Below, one piece after another: positions 7,262-14,570 of a stretch of DNA of 24,439 nucleotides. The notes under the pieces are model-generated. The model was not told the origin of the DNA. It saw nothing but the letters and a program-made list of their open reading frames with translations, and searched no databases. Location: assembly GCA_051892875.1 (NCBI GenBank), contig JBJFGR010000012.1:1-24439 (forward strand), written 5' to 3'. Position numbers and translations under genes: made by a program. How positions within the stretch are numbered: the first letter of the stretch is position 1; every line of letters starts with the position of its first letter. Source of the stretch: JBJFGR01 sp051892875. GTDB lineage: Bacteria > Pseudomonadota > Gammaproteobacteria > Enterobacterales > Succinivibrionaceae.

Positions 7262-8203
7262 TTAAAGATATTTCTTAAATCTATAATATGCATCTTCTAT
7301 AATAATAAATTTTTTTGAATTGTCTTCAAAATTTGGATTATACAATTTCTTTAAAAATTGTTTTTCTTGTTCTATAAAATCAACAGATGATAATTGTTTA
7401 TACCAATACTTTCCAGCCAAATCCCAACGATAACCATTTTGTTTTAACTTATCTTTTATTTCAAAAGGTGCATCCAACGCCCTTATCATATAATTATGAT
7501 AATCAGCACTAGCTAATAATTGAACAAAGGCACTTTGATATAAATTTAACAACCAAATAAGCGTCAAAACATTTTCATTGGAATTATATTTTTCTTTAAA
7601 ATAATTTGAAGCAATTGACAAACCTTCTAAACTTAAACTAGTCAAATTAGGGTTAATCAATCTCCATTTTATTCCCCTAATAGAACATGCCCAAGGTAAA
7701 TTTTGTAAACTTTTTATATGTGCAAAACGTTTTTCAAATAAAGGACGTATTACTGAAGCGTTATGGGCTATCACTAGAGGTTTATCTGCAAAACAAGCAG
7801 ACACTATAGATTCATTTATTTTACAACCTTTTACAAGATCACTTGTTATTCCTGTTAACTCAGAAACTTCTTTTGAAATCTTTACAAAAGGATCTTCGTA
7901 AAAATGATGCATTTTATCAATAAAAATTATTTTATTCGCATAAGTAGAATATAAAGTTCTAACAATAGTAAACTCAATAATACTTGACAAAGCGACATCA
8001 TCAAAAGTATTTGTGATAACATCTAAAACAACTAATGGCCTGAGATTTTCTACATTTCCACCATTAGCTAATCTTATTGGAAAATGATCAAATTCACTAA
8101 TGCTTGCGTAAGGAATTCTTTCTAATAACTTAAAATCTCTAGGTGACTCCCTAATAAGAGATTCCATCTCTATAGGAAAATCATTATCTATTCCAAACCC
8201 CAT
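7262..8203 (-). CDS. Degenerate DnaQ-fold exonuclease paralogue lacking most catalytic residues
   Basis: A 313-residue paralogue of the gene that follows it. The two align almost without gaps: SPRDFKLLERIP (20-31), LTGI (117-120), IAHNAS (145-150), LPWACSI (169-175) and the C-terminal APFEIKDKLKQNGYRWD module correspond to the partner. The active site does not: D61 remains, but the Exo I glutamate is I63, the Exo II aspartate is I152, and the Exo III histidine and aspartate are Y206 and N211. The frame is full length with no stops, so it is not a decayed pseudogene. It probably acts as a non-catalytic partner, substrate-binding subunit or regulator. It is the first gene of the proposed three-gene unit, with a weak ribosome site (GAG about 11 bases upstream of the ATG). 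Function is inferred only from homology to the neighbour. Confidence 0.85.
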   Translation of the reverse strand: MGFGIDNDFPIEMESLIRESPRDFKLLERIPYASISEFDHFPIRLANGGNVENLRPLVVLDVITNTFDDVALSSIIEFTIVRTLYSTYANKIIFIDKMHHFYEDPFVKISKEVSELTGITSDLVKGCKINESIVSACFADKPLVIAHNASVIRPLFEKRFAHIKSLQNLPWACSIRGIKWRLINPNLTSLSLEGLSIASNYFKEKYNSNENVLTLIWLLNLYQSAFVQLLASADYHNYMIRALDAPFEIKDKLKQNGYRWDLAGKYWYKQLSSVDFIEQEKQFLKKLYNPNFEDNSKKFIIIEDAYYRFKKYL

Positions 8204-8322
8204 AATTAACTACTCTCAAAATCACCTAAATAACAAGAGCAGAAATTATTTTCTTGGTTAATAGACTTTTACCAAAACCTTGTTACTAGACTAAAATGCT
8301 ATTAATTATCTCTTTTATTTTT

Positions 8323-8328
8323 ATTATA
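8323..8328 (-). promoter_or_regulatory. Possible -10 box for the exonuclease-pair operon
   Basis: TATAAT on the minus strand, about 120 bases upstream of the first exonuclease-like gene and just past the Sel1 gene stop. No good -35 at normal spacing was found, so this is weak. Confidence 0.3.
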
Positions 8329-8349
8329 CAAAAAATCTTTAGTAAAGTA

Positions 8350-10104
8350 TTACCAATTACTTCCAAAAATTAACACTTTTTCTTTTGCTTCTTTTATTAC
8401 TTGTTCTTGTTCTTCTTCAGATAAATAATGAGCAAAAGAATCTTCTAATAATAATAAATCTTTATATTCCTGTGATTCTAACATCTTATTCTTTTCATAT
8501 CCAAGTTGCACAACCTTCAACCAAACTAAACCTTCTTTATAATTCGGTTGTACACCTTTGCCACCTTTAGCTAAAGTTTTTGCTAATTTTAATTGAGCTT
8601 CTATGTTACCTTGTTCAGCTGCTTTTTTATACCATTCAATTGCTAATTTTAAATTATGTAAACTTGTTTTTGGAATAGAATAAAGTTCACCTAACTCAAC
8701 ATACGCTGGTTCATAACATAATTCAGCACTCTTTTTTAACCATACTTCAGACATATTAATACTTCTAATCGTTAAATCCGTAGCAGTATAATAAAGATGA
8801 CCTAAATCCATCATCGCCACAGCATCACCAGCTTCTGACGCATTAGTAAACCATTTTATAGCATCTACTACATATGGTCTTGCTTGTTCTTCAATATAAA
8901 TTTCAGCAATTCTATCTATAGGTACAGTGCCTTCAGCTTCAGCTTTAGCTATAAGACTATTTGTTACGGATTCGTAACCTAACTGACGCATCATAGGAAT
9001 ATCACCATTCAAAGCAGCCTGCTCTTTTAATTCTCTAGCTTCTTTTTTTAGTTGTTTGCTAGTAGTTCCATCTTCAAAAGATATACTTCCTGAATTTAAT
9101 AAATCTGCCAATATTTCCTTAGCTTGAAAGCTATTATTATTACTAGCTAAAATCAAAAATTTTTTTGCTTTTTCAAGATCTTGAGGCACACCAATACCAT
9201 TAGAATATAAGGTACTTAATTGAATCATTGCATCAATATCATTTTTACCTATTTGATCAGTATATAATTCAATTAATTTTTTATATATATCATTTGCTTT
9301 AGCAGTATCTTGTTGAATTTTCTCACCACCAAAAGTATATAAATTTCCTAAAATTTCTAAGGCTGGAATATAGTTTTGATTAGCACTCTTTTCAAACCAT
9401 TCTTTGGCTTTTTCTTCGTCTATTTGATGACGAGTACCATCGTAAAAATATAAACCCAATAGATATTGAGACTTTGCATCACCTTGTTGTGCTTTTTTAT
9501 AATACACATCAATCCACTTATCATAGTAATTTTGAGCTATTACTAAATCTTGAGGAACTCCTAAACCATATTGATACATTGTCGCTATAGCTTCTAAGGC
9601 CTTAGGATCATTTCCTGCTTTTCTAAACCAATATAAAGCTTTTTTATAATCATGACCTAAACAAGTTCTAGTTAAATAGCTTGATGAATAATACAATTCA
9701 CCTAATTTTGTTTGAGCTTCTTTATTTCCTTTTTCAGCAGCTTTTGTTAAATATTCTGTAGCTTTTCTTTGGTCCTTTTTAGTACCAAGACCATTAAGAT
9801 ACATTTCTGCTGTTTTATACAACCCCTCGTCATCTCCTAACTGGGCTAATAATTCAAAATTCTCCAAAGATTCTTTATAAAATTTACCTTGCCATGATAT
9901 ATGTGCTTTACTTCTATAGGTTTGTATTTTGAAATAATATTGACAGATAACAATACCTACAAAAACAATAATTAACCCAACAATAATCATGAATAAACGA
10001 TATCTACCCTTACTAGAGCGTAAAAATTCTTTATTTTGTTTATTTAATAAAGCTAACCATTTTGAAAATTTATACGAAAAACGCAACCAAAATTTTTTCC
10101 ACAT
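8350..10104 (-). CDS. Membrane-anchored Sel1-like (TPR-type) repeat protein
   Basis: A 584-residue protein with a basic N-terminus, one hydrophobic transmembrane segment (about 37-58) and a long C-terminal array of Sel1-like repeats (about 75-540). Repeat signatures include A-x-x-G-D-x-x-x-L-Y-K-T-A-x-M-Y, G-L-G-V-P-Q-D (twice), A-A-E-K-G-N-x-E-A-Q and A-A-E-Q-G-N-I-E-A-Q. The positive-inside rule predicts N-terminus in the cytoplasm and repeats in the periplasm. Sel1 arrays are protein-protein interaction scaffolds and the partner is not indicated here. The ATG at 10102-10104 has only a poor ribosome site (AGG about 12 bases upstream). The gene stands between a GNAT gene and the exonuclease pair on the same strand, with intergenic gaps large enough for separate promoters. 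No terminator is clear. Confidence 0.88.
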   Translation of the reverse strand: MWKKFWLRFSYKFSKWLALLNKQNKEFLRSSKGRYRLFMIIVGLIIVFVGIVICQYYFKIQTYRSKAHISWQGKFYKESLENFELLAQLGDDEGLYKTAEMYLNGLGTKKDQRKATEYLTKAAEKGNKEAQTKLGELYYSSSYLTRTCLGHDYKKALYWFRKAGNDPKALEAIATMYQYGLGVPQDLVIAQNYYDKWIDVYYKKAQQGDAKSQYLLGLYFYDGTRHQIDEEKAKEWFEKSANQNYIPALEILGNLYTFGGEKIQQDTAKANDIYKKLIELYTDQIGKNDIDAMIQLSTLYSNGIGVPQDLEKAKKFLILASNNNSFQAKEILADLLNSGSISFEDGTTSKQLKKEARELKEQAALNGDIPMMRQLGYESVTNSLIAKAEAEGTVPIDRIAEIYIEEQARPYVVDAIKWFTNASEAGDAVAMMDLGHLYYTATDLTIRSINMSEVWLKKSAELCYEPAYVELGELYSIPKTSLHNLKLAIEWYKKAAEQGNIEAQLKLAKTLAKGGKGVQPNYKEGLVWLKVVQLGYEKNKMLESQEYKDLLLLEDSFAHYLSEEEQEQVIKEAKEKVLIFGSNW

Positions 10105-10223
10105 AGCTGACGACCTAGCCCTAGTATAGAAATATCAATCAATAATTTTTTTTTAAAACATGAAATTATTTTAAAATTTTGTGACCATTCTAACATTTTT
10201 TAATAAAAAATAGAATAACAATT

Positions 10224-10274
10224 TTTATAAACTCACTTATTACACTAACTAAATGTTAATTGCGAGTTTATAAA
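10224..10274. repeat. 11-bp perfect inverted repeat upstream of the Sel1-repeat gene
   Basis: TTTATAAACTC (10224-10234) and its exact reverse complement GAGTTTATAAA (10264-10274) are separated by 29 bases, so arm centres are 40 bp apart, close to four helical turns. The pair lies about 120-170 bases upstream of the Sel1-repeat gene and after the GNAT gene end. A looped operator is possible; there is no U-run to make it a terminator. Confidence 0.5.
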
Positions 10275-10337
10275 TTTATGTAATGATAATTTTTTATATA
10301 TAACTGTTTTATAATGTGTACACGTTTTAATATAGTT

Positions 10338-10961
10338 TTATTCAGATACTGATTTAACTTTTCCTATTGCATCCAAAACAAAATCAGATTTTTCTAGTTT
10401 TAATTTAGAAAATGGAATAAAGTCTTTAGGTTTTGTTGAATGTATTCTCAAAATTTTTTCCATCCAAATTACATCATACCATTCATTAAATTTAAAGCCA
10501 CAATGAGAAAAATGAGCAACCTTTTTATAACCCATACTTGCATGAAAACCTTCACTATCCAAAGTTATATATTCCGAAGAATTATCTGTATGTGTAACAC
10601 ATGCGTACGTATTGTAAATATTTTGCTTTAATAAAACTCTTTCTAGAATTTTATACAATGATCTACCTATTCCAGAACGCTTATTATTTAAATCAACATA
10701 CACTGAAATTTCAACTGAATGATTATAAGCAGGCTTTTCCTTTAACGCTCTTGCGTAAGCATACCCCACAATCACCCCATCTCTTTCTGCAACAATGAAG
10801 GGATATTTTGGAAGAACTGAATGCATAAACTCAATAAATTCATCTATTAAAGGAGGAGTTAATTCAAAAGTAATTGCAGTATTCAAAACATAAGGCGTAT
10901 AGATTTCAACAAGCCTTGAAGCATCTTCCTTTTTAGCTATACGAATAGATATGACACTCAT
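10338..10961 (-). CDS. GNAT-family N-acetyltransferase, phosphinothricin/methionine sulfone acetyltransferase-like (MnaT/Pat type)
   Basis: A GNAT enzyme that transfers acetyl from acetyl-CoA to an amine. In the 207-residue product the acetyl-CoA loop VYVDLNNKRSGIGRSLY is at about 87-103, preceded by the beta-4 strand. The C-terminal half has the block GYKKVAHFSHCGFKFNEWYD followed by VIWMEK, characteristic of the family containing phosphinothricin N-acetyltransferases and E. coli MnaT (YncA). Such enzymes usually acetylate L-amino acid analogues such as methionine sulfone. About 35 residues after WMEK are unusual for the family. An upstream in-frame ATG at 11004-11006 would add 15 residues but has no ribosome site, whereas GGGGA stands seven bases before ATG 10959-10961, so the shorter start is preferred. 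Its neighbours suggest no pathway. Confidence 0.85.
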   Translation of the reverse strand: MSVISIRIAKKEDASRLVEIYTPYVLNTAITFELTPPLIDEFIEFMHSVLPKYPFIVAERDGVIVGYAYARALKEKPAYNHSVEISVYVDLNNKRSGIGRSLYKILERVLLKQNIYNTYACVTHTDNSSEYITLDSEGFHASMGYKKVAHFSHCGFKFNEWYDVIWMEKILRIHSTKPKDFIPFSKLKLEKSDFVLDAIGKVKSVSE

Positions 10962-10968
10962 AATATAA

Positions 10969-10973
10969 TCCCC
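10969..10973 (-). promoter_or_regulatory. Ribosome binding site deciding the GNAT start
   Basis: GGGGA on the minus strand, seven bases before ATG 10959-10961. The alternative ATG at 11004-11006 has only AT-rich sequence before it. Confidence 0.55.
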
Positions 10974-11107
10974 AAAAAATATACCTTTTATCACATATAA
11001 TCGCATTAATTTAAATTGTTATCTTTTACATATGTATCAAAATCAAGTGCTTTTACTAGATAAATACATTCTTAGTGATTTACATCAAAAAAATTTTAAA
11101 AAAAATA

Positions 11108-11136
11108 TTGCACATAAGCAAAAAAATGGCTATTAT
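11108..11136 (+). promoter_or_regulatory. Candidate trp operon promoter
   Basis: TTGCAC (11108-11113), 17-base spacer, TATTAT (11131-11136), a 5 of 6 match at -10 but a weak -35. Transcription would start near 11143, about 60 bases before the leader peptide. No convincing TrpR operator was found over it. Confidence 0.4.
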
Positions 11137-11201
11137 AACATCAGTTGTTTTTTTAAGTTTTAGTTTTTTAACTTTTGTTTTAAATAATAAAGGCTATATT
11201 A

Positions 11202-11252
11202 ATGAAAATGGTTACATTACAAAATTTACGTCGTTGGTGGCACACTCGATAA
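11202..11252 (+). CDS. trpL: trp operon leader peptide
   Basis: A 16-residue peptide, MKMVTLQNLRRWWHTR, with tandem tryptophan codons TGG TGG at 11235-11240. AAAGG lies eight bases before ATG 11202; the ATG at 11208 is less well spaced. The Trp pair sits just before the first arm of the attenuator, as in E. coli trpL, so a ribosome stalled for charged tRNA-Trp would cover that arm and let the antiterminator form. It is too short for routine gene calling. A neighbouring longer frame beginning at 11075 overlaps it and has no ribosome site. Confidence 0.93.
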   Translation: MKMVTLQNLRRWWHTR

Positions 11253-11320
11253 TTAAGCGGGTGGATTTTTGTTTGTAATGTAAATAATGTTTTTTAGAAA
11301 CCCGCAAAATGCGGGTTTTT
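11243..11320 (+). promoter_or_regulatory. Tryptophan attenuator (segments 1-4)
   Basis: Four segments can be read. Segment 1 CACTCG (11243-11248) pairs with segment 2 CGGGTG (11258-11263; one G-U pair). Segment 2, as GCGGGT (11257-11262), pairs perfectly with segment 3 ACCCGC (11300-11305) to form the antiterminator. Segment 3 pairs with segment 4 GCGGGT (11311-11316) followed by T's, the terminator. Because segments 1:2 and 3:4 exclude 2:3, ribosome position on the two Trp codons decides readthrough into trpE. The design matches the enterobacterial trp attenuator. Confidence 0.92.
11298..11320 (+). terminator. trp attenuator terminator hairpin
   Basis: Stem AAACCCGC / GCGGGTTT with loop AAAAT, ending in a run of T's to 11320. 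It lies 46 bases after the leader peptide stop and 64 bases before trpE. Confidence 0.92.
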
Positions 11321-11383
11321 CTATTTATAAATAAATTAAAAAAATAGCAAATTGGAATTTGAAAATTTTTAAAGGTATCTAAC

Positions 11384-12937
11384 ATGATAAACGATAAACT
11401 AAAGGCTGATACTTCGTACATTAAAGATCCTTTAGCTTTATACTATGATTTAACTAAAGAAACTAAGAATAATATTCTTCTAGAATCTTTAGAAATTCAT
11501 ACTAAAGCAGGGACTCAAAGTTTATTAGGTATAAGCTCAGCTTTACGTATAGCTTGCATCGGAAAGACAGTTACAATAAAAGTTCTTAACAACAATGGAC
11601 AAATAGCTTTAGATCAGTTATTACAAAATATACAAAAAGAGATTGTTATAAAAAGAACTTCTTACGGTGCTGAATTAACTTACCCAGACATAGATCCTAA
11701 TCAAGACGAAGACTCTCGTTTAAAATCTTTGACGGTTTTAGACTGCTTGCGTCAAATTTTAAAATTGATTCCATATTCAGGAACTCTTGACGAGCTTATG
11801 CTTGCCGGTGTTTTTGGGTATGACTTAATTGCAACTTTCGAAAACTTGCCTGATGTTAAAGAAAGTTCTAATACCTGCCCTGATTTTTGTTTCTATCTAT
11901 TAGATACCATTATCTGCATTGATCATAAAAATAAATTATCAACCGTTAAAGCTATAAGCTTTGCGGAAAAGGAATATGACAATAAACGTGATATGGTTCA
12001 GCTTCTTAAGAAAAAGCTTGATAATTATGTTGAAATAGAACGCCCTTCTGAATTATCCATTAAAGGTGCACACATTCAGACAAATATTGACGATAATAAA
12101 TTCTGCCAAATAGTAGAAAACTTAAAAGGAAATATTTTTAAGGGTGATATATTCCAAGTAGTACCATCAAGAACTTTTTCTATTCCATGTCCATCAACAA
12201 TAAACGCTTATCATACATTAAAACACAGTAATCCATCTCCATACATGTTCTATATGAACGACGAAGATTTTATAATCTTCGGTGCTTCTCCAGAAAGCTC
12301 TGTAAAATATACAGCTCAAACCCGTCAAGTTGAAATGTACCCCATCGCAGGAACTAGAGGTAGAGCCCGTTGCAAAGATGGTAGTATAAATTTAGATTTA
12401 GACGGTCGCATTGAACTTGAATTACGTCAAGATGTAAAAGAAAATGCAGAACACTTAATGTTAGTAGATTTAGCTCGCAACGATATAGCAAGAATTAGTA
12501 AACCAGGCACAAGATATGTAAAAGATTTATTAAATGTAGATCGTTATAGTCATGTAATGCATTTAGTTTCAAGAGTTGTGGGAAAATTACAAGACGATCT
12601 TGATGCTATCCATGCCTACCAAGCATGTATGAATATGGGAACTCTAACAGGAGCTCCAAAAATAAAAGCCTCAAAACTTATCCGTTTAACCGAATGTGAA
12701 AGAAGAGGTAGCTACGGTGGTGCTATCGGTTTCCTTAAAGGAAATGGTGATATGGACACTTGTATTGTCATACGTTCAGCGTTTGTTCGTAACGGAGTAG
12801 CTTATGTTCAAGCTGGATGCGGTGTTGTTTATGATTCTAAACCTATTGAAGAAGCAAATGAAACCCGTAAAAAAGCTGCGGCTGTATTAAATGCAATTGC
12901 TTTATCTCACAATACAACTTTAGAGGAGATAAAATAA
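11384..12937 (+). CDS. trpE: Anthranilate synthase component I
   Basis: Large subunit of anthranilate synthase; it makes anthranilate from chorismate with ammonia supplied by TrpG. In the 517-residue product, the feedback-inhibitor motif LLES at 32-35 suggests tryptophan inhibition. The C-terminal chorismate-binding domain has AGTRGRARCKDG, LMLVDLARND, MNMGTLTGAPKIKAS and GGAIGFLKGNGDMD. The MNMGTLxGAPK version is typical of gammaproteobacterial TrpE. The start ATG 11384 has AAAGG eight bases upstream. The stop overlaps the trpG start by one base (TAATG). Expression is controlled by the upstream attenuator. Length is normal for the family. Confidence 0.98.
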   Translation: MINDKLKADTSYIKDPLALYYDLTKETKNNILLESLEIHTKAGTQSLLGISSALRIACIGKTVTIKVLNNNGQIALDQLLQNIQKEIVIKRTSYGAELTYPDIDPNQDEDSRLKSLTVLDCLRQILKLIPYSGTLDELMLAGVFGYDLIATFENLPDVKESSNTCPDFCFYLLDTIICIDHKNKLSTVKAISFAEKEYDNKRDMVQLLKKKLDNYVEIERPSELSIKGAHIQTNIDDNKFCQIVENLKGNIFKGDIFQVVPSRTFSIPCPSTINAYHTLKHSNPSPYMFYMNDEDFIIFGASPESSVKYTAQTRQVEMYPIAGTRGRARCKDGSINLDLDGRIELELRQDVKENAEHLMLVDLARNDIARISKPGTRYVKDLLNVDRYSHVMHLVSRVVGKLQDDLDAIHAYQACMNMGTLTGAPKIKASKLIRLTECERRGSYGGAIGFLKGNGDMDTCIVIRSAFVRNGVAYVQAGCGVVYDSKPIEEANETRKKAAAVLNAIALSHNTTLEEIK

Positions 12938-13530
12938 TGAGACCAATATTTATACTAGATAATTTTGATTCTTTTACTTATAACTTAGTAGATCAATTTC
13001 GTAGCTTAGGACATGATGTTCATATTTATAGAAACTCAATGAGTGCAGATGCTATTATTGAAAAAATGAACAATTTACCTGAAAAACCAATTCTAGTACT
13101 TTCTCCAGGACCTGGTAATCCATCTGAAGCTGGCTGTTTATTAGAGCTAATTGGCAAGTGTAAAGGCGTTTTTCCGATGATTGGTATTTGTCTAGGTCAC
13201 CAGGCTATCTGTCAATATTATGGAGGAACTGTTGGTTCTGCAGGAGAGATTGTTCATGGAAAAACTTCTCTTATAAAGCATATTGGTACCGACGTGTTTG
13301 CAAACTTACCTAATCCCCTACCTGTTGCTCGTTACCACTCTTTAGTGGCTACATACGTTCCTTCTTCGTTAGAAGTTATTGCTGATTATAACGGCATGGT
13401 TATGGCTGTTATAGATCGCATCAATAAGATTCTTGGATTCCAATTCCATCCAGAATCAATTATGACTTCATATGGAGCAACACTTTTAACAAACAGCATT
13501 AATTTTGTAACATCAGACATCAAAGATTAA
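12937..13530 (+). CDS. trpG: Anthranilate synthase component II, glutamine amidotransferase
   Basis: Class I glutamine amidotransferase that releases ammonia for TrpE. The triad is complete: C85 in GICLGHQA, H171 and E173 in FHPES. LSPGPGNPSEAG (55-66) forms the oxyanion/interface loop and NFDSFTYNL (9-17) the family N-terminus. In the 197-residue product there is no phosphoribosyltransferase part, so this organism has unfused trpG and trpD, unlike E. coli. The ATG shares its A with the trpE stop codon, preceded by GAGGAG within trpE, so subunit synthesis is coupled. As it sits in the trp operon, a sole tryptophan role is likely, although TrpG-like proteins can also serve folate synthesis. 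Confidence 0.97.
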   Translation: MRPIFILDNFDSFTYNLVDQFRSLGHDVHIYRNSMSADAIIEKMNNLPEKPILVLSPGPGNPSEAGCLLELIGKCKGVFPMIGICLGHQAICQYYGGTVGSAGEIVHGKTSLIKHIGTDVFANLPNPLPVARYHSLVATYVPSSLEVIADYNGMVMAVIDRINKILGFQFHPESIMTSYGATLLTNSINFVTSDIKD

Positions 13531-13533
13531 CAA

Positions 13534-13538
13534 AGGGG
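13534..13538 (+). promoter_or_regulatory. Ribosome binding site deciding the trpD start
   Basis: AGGGG lies six bases before ATG 13545 but only three before the in-frame GTG 13542, favouring the ATG. Confidence 0.6.
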
Positions 13539-13544
13539 AAAGTG

Positions 13545-14567
13545 ATGAAAGAATTAATTGAAAAACTTTATAACCATGAAAATTTATCCAAGGAAGAAAC
13601 TTCTAAAATATTTGATGAAATTTTTTCTGGAAACGTTGATCCAATTCTACTAGGTTCTATACTAACAGCTTTAAAGATCAATGGTTTAACAGCTTCTGAA
13701 ATTGCAGGAGCTGCCACCTCTATGTTAAAAGCTGCAATACCTTTGCCCATTGCAAACAGAACTTTTGAAGTAGGAGAAATTGTTGGTACAGGAGGTGATG
13801 GTCAAAATACCATCAACATTTCAACAATAAGTTCTATTGTTGCTGCAACTATTGGTTTACACATTGCAAAACACGGAAATAAGAGTGTTTCATCAAAAAC
13901 AGGTGCTTCAGACTTATTAAATGCTTTAGGCGTTAACATTAAAATGACTCCTGAACAAGCTGCTAATACATATGAAAAAGTAGGCGTAACTTTTTTGTTT
14001 GCACCGACATATCATAGTGCTATGAAATATGCTGTACCAGTGCGTCAGGCTTTAAAAACCAGAACTATTTTTAATGTTCTAGGACCTTTAACAAATCCTG
14101 CTTCAGCAGATTATATGGTAATCGGTGTATACTCAAAAGAATTAGTTCCTATAATGGTTGAAGTTTTAAAATCAAATGGTGTTAAAAGAGCTCTTGTTGT
14201 ATATGGTAGCGGTCTTGATGAAATTTGTTTACATGGCACAAACAATATTGCAGAACTTAAAGAAGACGGTTCTATAATATATTACACACTAGAAGCACAA
14301 GATTTTGGTCTAAATAATTACCCATTAGAAGATATTCGTGGTGGAGATCCTTTAGAAAATAAAGAAATAACTCTTAATATTTTAAAAGGACATGGTACAA
14401 AAGCTCAGAATTCAATAGTAGCTGCTAATACAGGAGCCCTACTTTATATTGGTAAATTTACAGACTCTATAAAATCAGGTACTGAATTAGCTCTAAAAAC
14501 ATTAGAAAGTGGAAAACCTTTTGATACCTTACAAAAGTTTATTTCAATAAGTAATCAGGCGGTATAA
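13545..14567 (+). CDS. trpD: Anthranilate phosphoribosyltransferase
   Basis: Transfers phosphoribose from PRPP to anthranilate, the second step of the pathway. In the 340-residue product: the N-terminal helical domain (about 1-70), the PRPP-binding loop GTGGDGQNTINIS (81-93), the KHGNKSVSSKTGASD motif (109-123) and a later DEI motif in SGLDEICLHG, all matching TrpD. The product is a separate protein rather than the C-terminal half of a TrpGD fusion. The gap after trpG is 14 bases. A GTG one codon earlier is in frame but too close to the AGGGG ribosome site. The trpCF start follows three bases after the stop, consistent with one polycistronic message. Confidence 0.97.
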   Translation: MKELIEKLYNHENLSKEETSKIFDEIFSGNVDPILLGSILTALKINGLTASEIAGAATSMLKAAIPLPIANRTFEVGEIVGTGGDGQNTINISTISSIVAATIGLHIAKHGNKSVSSKTGASDLLNALGVNIKMTPEQAANTYEKVGVTFLFAPTYHSAMKYAVPVRQALKTRTIFNVLGPLTNPASADYMVIGVYSKELVPIMVEVLKSNGVKRALVVYGSGLDEICLHGTNNIAELKEDGSIIYYTLEAQDFGLNNYPLEDIRGGDPLENKEITLNILKGHGTKAQNSIVAANTGALLYIGKFTDSIKSGTELALKTLESGKPFDTLQKFISISNQAV

Positions 14568-14570
14568 AAA

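Noticed and set aside
8254..8275. TTGGT/ACCAA inverted repeat after the Sel1-repeat gene as a terminator
   Set aside because: Stem of only 5 bp with a 12-base loop and no clean U-run on the minus strand.
10316..10323. GTGTACAC palindrome after the GNAT gene
   Set aside because: Only 8 bp, no flanking symmetry and no promoter context.
11055..11068. Possible TrpR operator (ACTAGATAAATACA)
   Set aside because: Matches 10 of 14 positions of the E. coli ACTAGTTAACTAGT core but the right half is poor, and it does not overlap a recognisable promoter.
11075..11278. 67-codon plus-strand frame upstream of trpE
   Set aside because: It runs over the candidate promoter, the leader peptide and the attenuator in another frame, with no ribosome site; AT-rich low-complexity start.
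11212..11421. 69-codon minus-strand frame across the attenuator and trpE start
   Set aside because: Antisense shadow over regulatory RNA and the trpE ribosome site.
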